NCBI GenBank assembly: GCA_902600225.1
Contig: CACKIH010000014.1
Span: 1 to 33,542 of the forward strand
Source of the DNA: an uncultured Alphaproteobacteria bacterium
Lineage (GTDB): Bacteria > Pseudomonadota > Alphaproteobacteria > HIMB59 > GCA-002718135
DNA length: 33,542 nucleotides
Direction: 5' to 3'
Under the pieces are notes generated by a model that saw nothing but the letters and a program-made list of their open reading frames with translations, did not search any database and was not told the DNA's origin. A program made the translations under genes and the position numbers. The number at the start of each line of letters is the position of its first letter. The stretch's first letter is position 1. Positions 8,205 through 16,415 of this stretch are shown in pieces.

Positions 8205-9084
8205 AATTTCTAATTAAATTAATTGCTTTTTGGAAAGTAGTCCATTTTTTAAAGAATATTCTATTAATATAAATTGAATAAGTAGCATTGTTAATTGTAT
8301 GTTTTTGTGAGAGTTGAATAAAATCTTTAGATCTAGATTTATTAGATATTTTATTCATAATATAAATATCTTTATAACAATAAGGTGAAACTAAATTAAG
8401 TATCTTAAAATGCTGATTATTGATAATTAAACTATTTAATGCTTTTGGTATGTCATTAACAAATGTCCAATCTCTAAGTGTATCAAATTTATTTGTTTTT
8501 AAAATTTTATTTTTTTTATTTTCATTTAGCCATCTCTGCATTTGTGATATATTAAATCTACTCCATTTTATTTTTTCAAAGCCATTATAGATATTCCCAA
8601 TTCTTAATATTGTAAATTTGATTTTATTTTTACTACAAAATTCTTTTGAGATTCTTTCTCCTATTAATTTTGATTTTGTATAACTGTCTAATGCAAATGT
8701 TTTTGATCTTTCATTATATTTATGTTTTAAAAATTTTCTATAAACAGCAGTTGAGCTTACAAAGAAAAATTTTTTGCAGTTAAGTTTCTTTGCGAGTATT
8801 AATGCTTTTTTTGTTAAATTGATATTAGCATTACATAAACTTTTGTTTTCATTTTTATTTGATTTCGTAATAGCTGCGTTGTGAATAAAAATATCACAGT
8901 TTTTAATTTTATTACTTTTTTTTTTAGATAATAAATTTTCTTTCAGAAGAGTAATATTTTTATCTTTACAAATTTTATAAGTAAAACTTATATCAGTTGC
9001 ATAAATTTTGTGGCCGTAAGATGATAAACCATTAACCAATGCAGTACCAAGAAAACCACCTGCGCCTGTAATATAAATTGATAT
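8191..9084 (-). CDS. NAD-dependent epimerase/dehydratase (extended SDR), probable non-canonical ATA start
   Basis: An extended-SDR protein with a TGAGGFLG nucleotide-binding motif, HNAAI, VSSTAVY and the catalytic Tyr-Lys in SYTKSK. The only canonical start (TTG 9039) would remove the glycine-rich NAD loop that every active member needs. The same frame is open upstream and encodes ISIYITGAGGFLGTAL. No ATG, GTG or TTG exists there, but ATA 9084-9082 lies exactly where family members start, 10 bases after an AAGGA and just beyond the stop of the upstream VOC gene. An ATG there would give a perfect MSIYITGAGGFLG. It is either a rare ATA/ATC/ATT start with coupled translation, or a G-to-A change in the start codon. 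The start is uncertain; the family is clear. Confidence 0.8.
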   Translation of the reverse strand: MSIYITGAGGFLGTALVNGLSSYGHKIYATDISFTYKICKDKNITLLKENLLSKKKSNKIKNCDIFIHNAAITKSNKNENKSLCNANINLTKKALILAKKLNCKKFFFVSSTAVYRKFLKHKYNERSKTFALDSYTKSKLIGERISKEFCSKNKIKFTILRIGNIYNGFEKIKWSRFNISQMQRWLNENKKNKILKTNKFDTLRDWTFVNDIPKALNSLIINNQHFKILNLVSPYCYKDIYIMNKISNKSRSKDFIQLSQKHTINNATYSIYINRIFFKKWTTFQKAINLIRNYENL

Positions 9085-9088
9085 GATT

Positions 9089-9571
9089 TTAAATTCCTTG
9101 ATAAGATTTATACTTTTCTAGTTCTTCCTCAGTGTAAACTTGCATTAATTCAACCTCAATATTATCAACTTCATTATCTAAAAATGCTATGAAACCCTCT
9201 GGGTGAGGATGATTTCCTACAACTTTACATGCTTTGCATTCTCTAAGTGTTGCTCCCTGATCAATCATTATTTTTATAGAATCCTCCAAATTTTTAACAA
9301 CATAGCAAATATGATGAAGGCCTCCTCTTCCTCTTTCTTTGATCCATTTGTTAAATCTTCCATCCGGTTCTTGAGATTGACAGAGTTGATATTCAATTTC
9401 CCCAATATTAAATACAGCAACTCTTGTTTTAGATTTTGGCATATCTTGTATTTTTATATCTTTGGAAATACCCATAAATTTTTTGTAATATTGTAAGGAT
9501 TGCTCAATATCTTCCACTGCGAAAGCCATGTGCTTTATTTCCATAACTTCATTTTTGATTTTTGTGTTCAT
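9089..9571 (-). CDS. VOC-superfamily protein (glyoxalase / methylmalonyl-CoA epimerase-like), first copy
   Basis: A 160-residue vicinal-oxygen-chelate protein with two beta-alpha-beta-beta-beta modules. Candidate metal ligands are the His of IKHMAF, the Gln/Glu of EYQLC, the His of LHHICY and the Glu of VELMQV, the spacing seen in methylmalonyl-CoA epimerase-type members. Those enzymes move a proton next to a carbonyl, or open or isomerise small acids. The ATG overlaps the aminotransferase stop by 4 bases; an in-frame ATG 9 codons later (MEIKHMAF) is an alternative start. A strikingly similar paralogue (28754) leads another operon, sharing the segment HPEGF(I/V)AFLD and the C-terminal MQVY(T/S)EEEL(E/K)KYK. 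Confidence 0.88.
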   Translation of the reverse strand: MNTKIKNEVMEIKHMAFAVEDIEQSLQYYKKFMGISKDIKIQDMPKSKTRVAVFNIGEIEYQLCQSQEPDGRFNKWIKERGRGGLHHICYVVKNLEDSIKIMIDQGATLRECKACKVVGNHPHPEGFIAFLDNEVDNIEVELMQVYTEEELEKYKSYQGI

Positions 9572-10746
9572 ATTGTAGCTACTACTTTTTTAATTCTAGA
9601 AACTGCTTCTTTAATTCTATCAGCAGGTTGTGTAAGAGAAAACCTTACAAAATCATCACAGTGATCACCGTATAAGCCTCCAGGATAAATAATGACTTTG
9701 CCTTCCTCTAATAATTTTAAACAAAAATCAGTTGCGCTAATTCCTGTTTTAGAAACATTCGCATATACATAATACCCTCCTTGAGGTTCTGAATAAGGTA
9801 TATTTATTTCATCTAACCCATTGCATAGTATTTCACATCTTTCTTGCATAATTTTTTTCATATCATTTACACAATCTTGAGAGCCATTTAATGCAGCAAG
9901 TGCTGCATGTTGACTAACAGCTGGGGCACAAATAGCAAAGCCATGATGAATTTCTCCTAAATGAGTAATTAAATTTTTAGGAGCCGCAAAATATCCCACT
10001 CTCCAACCTGTCATACAATATGATTTAGAAAATCCATTTAACGTAATTGTTCTTTCAAACATATCAGGTAATGCCGCCACAGGTTGTGCCGTATGATTGC
10101 CAAATGTAAGACGAGAATAAATCTCATCAGATATTACTATTAAATCGTGTTTTATAGCTAGTTTAGATAATTTAACTACTTCTTCATATGGTGTAACTGC
10201 ACCAGTTGGATTACATGGATTTATAATAACCAAAATTTTAGTTTTATCAGTTATCAATGGTTCCACAGCATCAGCAGTCATCGCAAAATTATTATCAATA
10301 TAAGTGTTTACCATTACAGGTTTAGCCTCTGCTAACTCAGCAGCTTGAAAATATGGATTGTATCCAGGAGCAACTGCAATCATTTCATCACCTGGATTTA
10401 GAATACCAAGAGCGATTGCAAACATAGCTTCTTGACCACCAGCCGTAACAACTATCTCATCTTCATTATAACTAGCTCCACCATTTTTTACTATATCCTT
10501 ACATATAGCATTCCTTAATTCTGGCATGCCCATTGGGTGTGTGTAATGAGTTGCTCCATTATTTAATGCGTCAATACCTGCATCTATTATATGCCTTGGG
10601 GTGTCTAAATCTGTATCTCCTCTTCCCATTGCAATTACATCATCTAGGGTTTGTTGTATGTTCCACATTTTTGTTACAATGTTTGATTTGTGATCTTTAA
10701 TTCTAGAAGCTACAAAATTTTTATTAATCATTAAACGATACTCCAT
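9568..10746 (-). CDS. PLP-dependent aminotransferase, class I/II (first copy)
   Basis: A 392-residue fold-type I aminotransferase of the aspartate/aromatic group. Landmarks are the GRGDTDLDTP substrate region, YTHPMGMPELR, NPCNPTGAV, SDEIY, and the PLP lysine in NGFSKSYCMTGWRVGY. It would move the amino group of an amino acid released by the upstream peptidase, or generate an oxo-acid. The annotated ATG (10746) lies 23 bases inside the M32 gene; ATG 10731 (MINKNF) is an equally plausible coupled start. A paralogue in the divergent operon (17651) shares all these motifs, so each of the two divergent operons has one copy. Confidence 0.93.
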   Translation of the reverse strand: MEYRLMINKNFVASRIKDHKSNIVTKMWNIQQTLDDVIAMGRGDTDLDTPRHIIDAGIDALNNGATHYTHPMGMPELRNAICKDIVKNGGASYNEDEIVVTAGGQEAMFAIALGILNPGDEMIAVAPGYNPYFQAAELAEAKPVMVNTYIDNNFAMTADAVEPLITDKTKILVIINPCNPTGAVTPYEEVVKLSKLAIKHDLIVISDEIYSRLTFGNHTAQPVAALPDMFERTITLNGFSKSYCMTGWRVGYFAAPKNLITHLGEIHHGFAICAPAVSQHAALAALNGSQDCVNDMKKIMQERCEILCNGLDEINIPYSEPQGGYYVYANVSKTGISATDFCLKLLEEGKVIIYPGGLYGDHCDDFVRFSLTQPADRIKEAVSRIKKVVATI

Positions 10747-12265
10747 ATACTTGGTTAGCTTTATTCTTTAAATATTTTAGGTATGGTAAAGGATTGAGTG
10801 TTTCACCTGTTGATCTCTCCAAAAGTTCATTTCTAGTGTATCGTCTGCCATGAGAGTGTATATTTGAAGTTAACCAATTAAGTAATGGTAAGTAATTAGC
10901 TTTATTAATATCATTTTGGATTTCAGGTTTATTATTTTTCATAGTCTCCATTAATTGAGCTGCCATTACATTACCTATTGTATAGTTACAAAATGTTCCA
11001 AACTGACCGCCAGACCAATGAATATCTTGTAAAACACCTTGGCTGTCATCAGGAACCTTAAGGTCTAAATATTCTTTTATCTGTTCATTCCAAATTACTG
11101 GTAAATCTGCCACTTTCAAACTTTTATCAATAAGCATACTTTCGATATCTACTCTTAACATTATGTGAAAATCGTATGTTGACTCATCAGACTCAACTCT
11201 TATGAGGCTTGGCTCAACAACATTTACTGCTTTAAAAAAATCTTCTGCCGAAACATTCTTTAGTGCCTCTGGAAAACAATCTTTTAAATCATCAAAATGG
11301 TTTTCCCAAAATATTTTACTTCTACCAATATGATTTTCATAAAGTCTAGATTGTGATTCATGAGCGCCAAAACTAACTCCCCCAACTGCATAAAAACTCA
11401 AAAAATCTGTTGTCATTGCAGTTCTAGTAAATTCTTTACTAATATTTTGCTCATAAATACCATGACCTGCTTCATGCAATGTTCCAAATAAAGATGGATT
11501 AATAAAATTTTCATAATACCTTGTTGTGATTCTTACATCATCTCTTGTAAAAGAAATTTCAAAAGGATGAACAGTACTATCTAATCTACCTCTTTCAAAA
11601 TCATAACCAAACTTATTTGCAATTTTTGTAGAAAATTCAATTTGCTTATCTATTGGATATCGATTGTATAAAAAACTCTTGTCAGGTTTTTTAACTTTTG
11701 AAGTCTCTTTAAGTATATCTCCAAGACCAACTTTTAAAACATCAAATAATTTTTTAAGTGATTTGACTGTCTCTCCAGGCTCAAATCTTTGCATTAATGC
11801 ATCATATGGGTGATCTTCAAATCCAATACAATGAGCTTGTTCAATAGCAATATTTACCTGTTCTTCCAATAATGGTTTAAAGATACTAAAATCTTTTTTT
11901 TCTCTTGCCTCTGCCCAAGCATTATGAGCTAAAGGTTCTATTTCAGCCTTTCTTACTTGAATTTTTTCAGGAATTTTATCATGATATTCAATTGCTTCGT
12001 TTAAGTGTTTAAGTGTTTTTCTTTCAAAACTGTCTTTATCTAAATTGTGAGTTTCGTTATCTGAGTCATCTATTAACTTTCTCATTTTTGGCGATAACAA
12101 AATTTCTCTTGCTACAGATGTAAGGCTTCCTATTTGCGAACCCCTACTATTTGCACCTTTCTTCGGCATTTTAGTTCTAGAATCCCAAATTAAAATGTTC
12201 ATGGTATTTAGAACATCGTTAAATTTTCTAATCTCTTGATTTAAATTATTAAATGAATTTCCCAT
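10724..12265 (-). CDS. M32-family metallocarboxypeptidase (carboxypeptidase Taq type)
   Basis: A 513-residue cytosolic zinc carboxypeptidase of normal family length. The zinc and catalytic motif is HEAGH (His264, Glu265, His268), followed at about residue 302 by the M32 signature HESQSR, which supplies the third zinc ligand; the chain is otherwise mostly alpha-helical. The family trims C-terminal residues from peptides. It is the first gene of the minus-strand operon running to 7194 and overlaps the aminotransferase gene, so peptide trimming feeds directly into transamination. No Shine-Dalgarno is evident at ATG 12265. The proposed operator/promoter at 12311-12339 would give a leader of about 40 bases. 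Confidence 0.94.
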   Translation of the reverse strand: MGNSFNNLNQEIRKFNDVLNTMNILIWDSRTKMPKKGANSRGSQIGSLTSVAREILLSPKMRKLIDDSDNETHNLDKDSFERKTLKHLNEAIEYHDKIPEKIQVRKAEIEPLAHNAWAEAREKKDFSIFKPLLEEQVNIAIEQAHCIGFEDHPYDALMQRFEPGETVKSLKKLFDVLKVGLGDILKETSKVKKPDKSFLYNRYPIDKQIEFSTKIANKFGYDFERGRLDSTVHPFEISFTRDDVRITTRYYENFINPSLFGTLHEAGHGIYEQNISKEFTRTAMTTDFLSFYAVGGVSFGAHESQSRLYENHIGRSKIFWENHFDDLKDCFPEALKNVSAEDFFKAVNVVEPSLIRVESDESTYDFHIMLRVDIESMLIDKSLKVADLPVIWNEQIKEYLDLKVPDDSQGVLQDIHWSGGQFGTFCNYTIGNVMAAQLMETMKNNKPEIQNDINKANYLPLLNWLTSNIHSHGRRYTRNELLERSTGETLNPLPYLKYLKNKANQVYGVSFND

Positions 12266-12310
12266 AAATTTTGTATCTAAATTGTTTTTATAATTTTAGA
12301 AATAGATAAT

Positions 12311-12339
12311 TTATCATTTTGGTGGTGATTATTTTGCAA
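12311..12339 (-). promoter_or_regulatory. Promoter and proposed LysR-type operator for the M32-led operon
   Basis: On the minus strand TTGCAA (12339-12334) and TGATAA (12316-12311) are 17 bases apart and make a reasonable -35/-10 pair about 40 bases before the M32 start. Over the same bases runs the shared operator layout: T-N11-A (12338-12326), then CACCAAA and the half-site ATGAT. The dyad is degenerate in this copy (TGCA and ATCA), but CACCAAA-ATGAT matches the other copies. It lies 47 bases, centre to centre, from the oppositely oriented copy that serves the DUF4438 operon. Confidence 0.5.
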
Positions 12340-12357
12340 TATCTTAGCAATATTTAG

Positions 12358-12386
12358 ATTACTTTTTATCAACACTGAAATGACTA
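12358..12386 (+). promoter_or_regulatory. Proposed LysR-type operator upstream of the DUF4438-led operon
   Basis: The plus strand carries a T-N11-A box (12359-12371), CACTGAA (12373-12379) and the half-site ATGAC (12380-12384), the same order and spacing as the other copies. Thirteen consecutive bases (TTTTATCAACACT, 12364-12376) are identical to 29309-29321 in front of the LysR gene. The GTG start of the first gene is 44 bases beyond the element. If the second half-site ATGACT acts as the -35 region, TTAAAT follows after 17 bases as a possible -10; this is tentative. Confidence 0.5.
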
Positions 12387-12430
12387 TTTTGTTATTCTTT
12401 ATTTAAATCAAACAAGTTATTTCTTTATTT

Positions 12431-13294
12431 GTGATTTCGAAATTAAAAACTAACGAACAAAATTTAGTTAAAATGTCAATTGGCGGTTATGCAACTCAAC
12501 CTTCTTTTAAAAATCCCGGTTATATTCCTAATAATGATGGAAAAGCTGTAATTTATCCAGGAATGTATGGTGTAGTAAATAATATTAAAGTTGGTGATAA
12601 TGCTTTTGGTTGGGCAGGTGATCACATTGAACCAGGTGTTTCAATAGATTCTGAAAATCCTCATGAGCATTTTGCTTTACATTACTTAGTCTGCACTGGA
12701 AATAAAGCTATAGTTAGATCTGGAGAAGCGAAGGGGTCAATTGGTATAGTTACTGGTGAGCACGCTAGGAACTTAATTCATTTTGAAAGTAATACATTAG
12801 ATAAGATTTGTATTGGAGATCAAATTGATATTATTACGCACGGTAGAGGATTAAAGTTGCTAGATTTTCCTAATATTGAAATTAAAAAAATTGATCCAAA
12901 ACTTTTAAAATCAATGCTTCTACGTGTAATAAAAAAGAAATTGATTGTTGATGTAGCTATCGAACTGCCAATTCGTATTATGGGATCAGGTGCAGAATTA
13001 AATTCTGAATATGTCGATCAAGACCTTATGTCAGGAGATAGAGATTTAATGAAAAAATTAAAAATTGATCAAATGAAACTAGGTGATTTGATTGCAATTA
13101 ATCATGCAGATCATAGATGGGGACGATCTTATAAAAAAAATTATATTAGTATTGCTATTTGCATTCATGGAGACTCTGTAATGTCAGGTCATGGCCCTGG
13201 TATAATGACGATAATGACAGGTAAAAAAAATGATTTGGGTTGGAAAATTAATAAAAAAGCAAACATTAAAAATTTATTAAAAATAAGAAAATGA
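12431..13294 (+). CDS. DUF4438-type protein of unknown function (first tandem copy)
   Basis: A 287-residue soluble protein that I match from memory to the DUF4438 family; its biochemical function is not known. The characteristic stretch is VGDNAFGWAGDHIEPGVSI. Other conserved-looking parts are SGEAKGSIGIVTGEH in the middle and GHGPGIMTIM near the C-terminus, with several His, Asp and Glu that could bind a metal. No signal peptide or membrane segment is visible. GTG 12431 is chosen because the N-terminus then lines up with the neighbouring copy (KTNEQNLVKMSI against ETNEKLLVNVSV); there is no Shine-Dalgarno. It leads the long plus-strand operon and overlaps the second copy by 4 bases. The family name is moderately sure, and no function is assigned. 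Confidence 0.75.
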   Translation: MISKLKTNEQNLVKMSIGGYATQPSFKNPGYIPNNDGKAVIYPGMYGVVNNIKVGDNAFGWAGDHIEPGVSIDSENPHEHFALHYLVCTGNKAIVRSGEAKGSIGIVTGEHARNLIHFESNTLDKICIGDQIDIITHGRGLKLLDFPNIEIKKIDPKLLKSMLLRVIKKKLIVDVAIELPIRIMGSGAELNSEYVDQDLMSGDRDLMKKLKIDQMKLGDLIAINHADHRWGRSYKKNYISIAICIHGDSVMSGHGPGIMTIMTGKKNDLGWKINKKANIKNLLKIRK

Positions 13295-14169
13295 AAATAG
13301 AAACTAACGAAAAATTATTAGTTAATGTAAGTGTAATGGGATCTGTGTGTCAACCGAATTTTCAAGGTTTGCCTGCAGAACCTTATCGTCTTGATTCTGA
13401 AGGGAACCCTTTCCTATTGCCCACATGGGGATCTATAGTTCATAATGTTTCAGTTGGTGATTCTGCTTTTGGTTGGGAAGCTGATTGTATTCATCCAGGT
13501 ATCTCTATTAAATATCCTAGTGAAGGAGGAAATAGAGGATTAAACATTTTATCATGTGTTGGTAATAAAGCAGTGTTAATGAGCGGTGAAGCCAAAAACT
13601 CAGTTGGATTTGTATCTGGTAAATCTGGAAGGTTTTCTGAGCAAATAATTATTCATTTTGAGAAAAAAGTAAGAGAAAAAATATCTATTAACGATAAGAT
13701 TTTAATAAAATCATTTGGTGTAGGACTTAAAATTAAAAATTTTGAAAATGTTTACTGTAAAAGTCTGTCACCTGAAATTTTTAATAAAATGAATATTAAG
13801 ATTAAAAATAAAAAACTTTTAATACCAGTTACACATGTAATTCCAGAACACTTGGTTGGAGCTGGATCAGGTTTAACTAGTGAATCAGGATCACTACATA
13901 TCCAAACAACGGATATTTCTGAAATGAAAAAATATAAACTTAATAGTCTTCGTTTAGGCGATTTTGTATATATTGAAAACTATGACAGTAGTTATCAGCA
14001 TGGGTTTTTAAGAAAAGCTTGGGCTGTGGGGATTGTTGGACAAACAAATGGCCCTAGAGCAGGTTATGGACCAGGTCTTACTGTGCTTATGTCATCGAAA
14101 ACAGATAATAGTATTCCAAAATTAAATTCAAATTCAAATATTGTAAATTGTTTAAAATTTAAAAAATAA
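13291..14169 (+). CDS. DUF4438-type protein of unknown function (second tandem copy)
   Basis: A 292-residue paralogue of the preceding gene, starting inside its stop (ATGA). It keeps the family core VGDSAFGWEADCIHPGISI, SGEAKNSVGFVSGKS and GYGPGLTVLM. Where the first copy has Gly-Asp-His it has Ala-Asp-Cys, and the C-terminal GHGPG is GYGPG, so two potentially catalytic His are replaced. Adjacent, co-translated, diverged copies suggest a heteromeric pair or two related substrates or stereoisomers. It is followed after 4 bases by the Ldh_2-family gene. No function is assigned. Confidence 0.75.
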   Translation: MKIETNEKLLVNVSVMGSVCQPNFQGLPAEPYRLDSEGNPFLLPTWGSIVHNVSVGDSAFGWEADCIHPGISIKYPSEGGNRGLNILSCVGNKAVLMSGEAKNSVGFVSGKSGRFSEQIIIHFEKKVREKISINDKILIKSFGVGLKIKNFENVYCKSLSPEIFNKMNIKIKNKKLLIPVTHVIPEHLVGAGSGLTSESGSLHIQTTDISEMKKYKLNSLRLGDFVYIENYDSSYQHGFLRKAWAVGIVGQTNGPRAGYGPGLTVLMSSKTDNSIPKLNSNSNIVNCLKFKK

Positions 14170-14173
14170 ATAA

Positions 14174-15232
14174 ATGCAGAATATTAATATGACATTAGTA
14201 GATTTTAAACATCTAGAAACTTTTGTTCTTAATTCTTTTTTGGCTATGGGATTAAAGGATGACGATGCGAAGATTTTTACTGATGCACTAATATTTTCAG
14301 AATTAAGGTTTCATAGTGGTCAAGGCCAAGGTGTTCAAAGAATCACCACGTATTACAATAGAATTAAAAACAAAGAAGTAAACATAAATACAAATTTTGA
14401 TATAGTAAAAGAAAGCTCGTCATTAGCACTAGTAGATGCCAAAAATGGTATAGGAACAATTCAAGCTTCTAAGTGCATGGACATTGCAATAAACAAAGCA
14501 AAAAAAGAAGGTGTGGGACAAGTAATTATAAAAAACTCAACTCATTATGGCTCAAGTTCTGTTCATGCTGTGAGAGCAACAAAAAAAAATTGTATAGGAA
14601 TTGTGTATACTAATGCAGGTCCTGAAATGGCTCCGTGGGGATCTAGAAGTGGTGGTGTTGGAACAAACCCCTGGGGTATTTCTTGTCCAACAGATAAAGG
14701 TTATCCATTAATCTTGGATATTGCATTAACAACTGCAGGAAAAGGAATGATGAGATGGCATGAAAGAGAAAAAATACCTATGCCAAATGATTGGGCTCTT
14801 ACAAAAGAAGGTAAAGAAACAACAAACCCTTCTGAAGCAATGGATGGATATCTTTTAGGAATTGGAAAATACAAAGGGTATGGTTTGTCGTTCATGACAG
14901 ATATATTGACTGGAGTTATTAGTGGTGGTGGTTATGGATTAATGCCTTATTCAGATCCGAAAAAACTTGATGTTTCTCATTCTTTAACAGCTATTGATAT
15001 CGAATGGTTTATGGAAATTAAAGATTTTTATTCTCGTATAAATGATTTCGTTAATACACTAAAAAATTTACCACTTAGACCAGGTTTTGATGAAATTTTA
15101 GTACCCGGTGATCTTGAGCATAGAAGAGTTAAAGAGAAAATAGAAAATGGAGTACCTATTGATAGTGAAATTATTAATTCTTTTAATGTGCTCGCAGAAA
15201 ATTTAAACATTGATAGACTTAAAATAAAGTAG
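14174..15232 (+). CDS. Ldh_2-family (malate/L-lactate/ureidoglycolate/piperideine-carboxylate) dehydrogenase
   Basis: A 352-residue NAD(P)-dependent oxidoreductase with the unusual non-Rossmann fold of the YlbC/AllD/DpkA/ComC family. Recognisable parts are SELRFHSGQGQGV (family SDLRGHxSHG, with Arg and His kept), NSTHYGSSS, MAPWGSRSGGVGTNPWG, and KGYGLSFMTDILTGVISGGG. Members reduce 2-oxo acids, reduce cyclic imines of amino acids, or oxidise ureidoglycolate. In this operon an amino-acid-derived oxo acid, cyclic imine or ureidoglycolate are all possible substrates. The start could be ATG 14174 or ATG 14189; the second fits the family N-terminus (MTLVDFKHLETF) better. Confidence 0.88.
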   Translation: MQNINMTLVDFKHLETFVLNSFLAMGLKDDDAKIFTDALIFSELRFHSGQGQGVQRITTYYNRIKNKEVNINTNFDIVKESSSLALVDAKNGIGTIQASKCMDIAINKAKKEGVGQVIIKNSTHYGSSSVHAVRATKKNCIGIVYTNAGPEMAPWGSRSGGVGTNPWGISCPTDKGYPLILDIALTTAGKGMMRWHEREKIPMPNDWALTKEGKETTNPSEAMDGYLLGIGKYKGYGLSFMTDILTGVISGGGYGLMPYSDPKKLDVSHSLTAIDIEWFMEIKDFYSRINDFVNTLKNLPLRPGFDEILVPGDLEHRRVKEKIENGVPIDSEIINSFNVLAENLNIDRLKIK

Positions 15233-15233
15233 A

Positions 15234-16403
15234 ATGACTAATTTTAACAAAATTGAACCCTTAAGTGATAATTTCTACAAACAGACAAGAAAGTTGCTTT
15301 TAAAATTCATAGAAGAAAAAGGTCTAGAAGGATATCTAGTAACCAATCCTGCGAACATATTTTACTTTACTGGATTTTTTTATGTAACAAATGAAAGGCC
15401 GTCTGGCTTCTATATAAGTAAGGACAATAAAAGTAAGTTGTTTATTCCTCTTTTGGAAAAAGAAAATTCAGAAAACACAGTAGTTGATAACATATTAATT
15501 TATGAAGAATTTCCAGGAAAAATTAACCCATATTCTTTTATGGCTGACAACATTAATGAAAAAAATATTGGTACAGATATTAATAATATAAAAATCATTG
15601 ATCAAATTAAAAATAATTTTCAAAAACTAGATTATCAAGCTGATATTAAAAATTTTAGATATCAAAAATTAGAAGAGGAAATAAATTTAATCAGTGAAGC
15701 TGCCAAATATGCAGATCTAACACTAGAGTTTTTAAAAGATCATGCAGATCATATGATTAATAATCAGACCAATGAAAGAGAATTAGTTAAATTTTGTACT
15801 GAAGAAGCTAAAAAGGAAATGTTAAACAATTTATCAGCAGATTTTGATGAGACTCCATGCAATGTTGTGGCAACTATTCATTCTGGACCAAGAGGGGCTT
15901 TTCCTCATGGAAAATCATTAAGTAGAATACCAAAAAAAAATGAGACACTGATTTGTGGAGTAGGCGCTTGTGTTGGAGGTTTATATGCTGAGTCGGGTGT
16001 AACTTTTATTCTTGGTGAACCAAATCATGATCAAATGAACATTATAAATACAATGAAAGAAGTAAATGACGAAGTAATAAGCAATCTTAAAGAAGGAATT
16101 GAGTGTGAAGATATTAATAAAATTGCAACAAGAATATACAAAGATAATGGCTATTTTGAATTTGTAAGACATCGTATTGGACATGGCATGGGTTTTGAAG
16201 GGCATGAAGCACCATGGCTATCTCCTGGAGACAAAACAGTATTAAAAAAAAATATGATTTTTTCTAATGAGCCAGGTATTTATAGACCTAATATTGATGG
16301 ATATAGAACTATTAGTTCAATGATTGTAGAAACTAATAATGGAAGACAAATTTCAAAATTTTTAGATAAAAGTATTGATAACAGAATTATAAACTTAAAC
16401 TAA
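15234..16403 (+). CDS. M24-fold hydrolase with degenerate metal site (creatinase/DoeA-like)
   Basis: A 389-residue two-domain protein: a creatinase-type N-terminal domain (about residues 15-145) followed by a pita-bread domain. The fold's histidines are present (GAFPHGK His225, GHGMG His317, HEAPW His324), as is Glu346 in NEPGIY. In metallopeptidases the five metal ligands include two Asp and a final Glu. Here the first Asp is Gly242, the second is Glu253, and the last Glu aligns with Ile360. This suggests a metal-free enzyme, as in creatinase, or a changed metal centre, rather than an Xaa-Pro peptidase. Ectoine hydrolase and creatine amidinohydrolase share this fold. It begins one base after the Ldh_2 stop. 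The substrate is unknown. Confidence 0.85.
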   Translation: MTNFNKIEPLSDNFYKQTRKLLLKFIEEKGLEGYLVTNPANIFYFTGFFYVTNERPSGFYISKDNKSKLFIPLLEKENSENTVVDNILIYEEFPGKINPYSFMADNINEKNIGTDINNIKIIDQIKNNFQKLDYQADIKNFRYQKLEEEINLISEAAKYADLTLEFLKDHADHMINNQTNERELVKFCTEEAKKEMLNNLSADFDETPCNVVATIHSGPRGAFPHGKSLSRIPKKNETLICGVGACVGGLYAESGVTFILGEPNHDQMNIINTMKEVNDEVISNLKEGIECEDINKIATRIYKDNGYFEFVRHRIGHGMGFEGHEAPWLSPGDKTVLKKNMIFSNEPGIYRPNIDGYRTISSMIVETNNGRQISKFLDKSIDNRIINLN

Positions 16404-16415
16404 AGGAAAAAATTT

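Noticed and set aside
12336-12353. Direct repeat GCAATAT-CTTA-GCAATAT with an 11-base period, as a separate operator
   Set aside because: Only two short AT-rich copies, the first overlapping the proposed -35 of the M32 promoter, and no counterpart at the other promoters.
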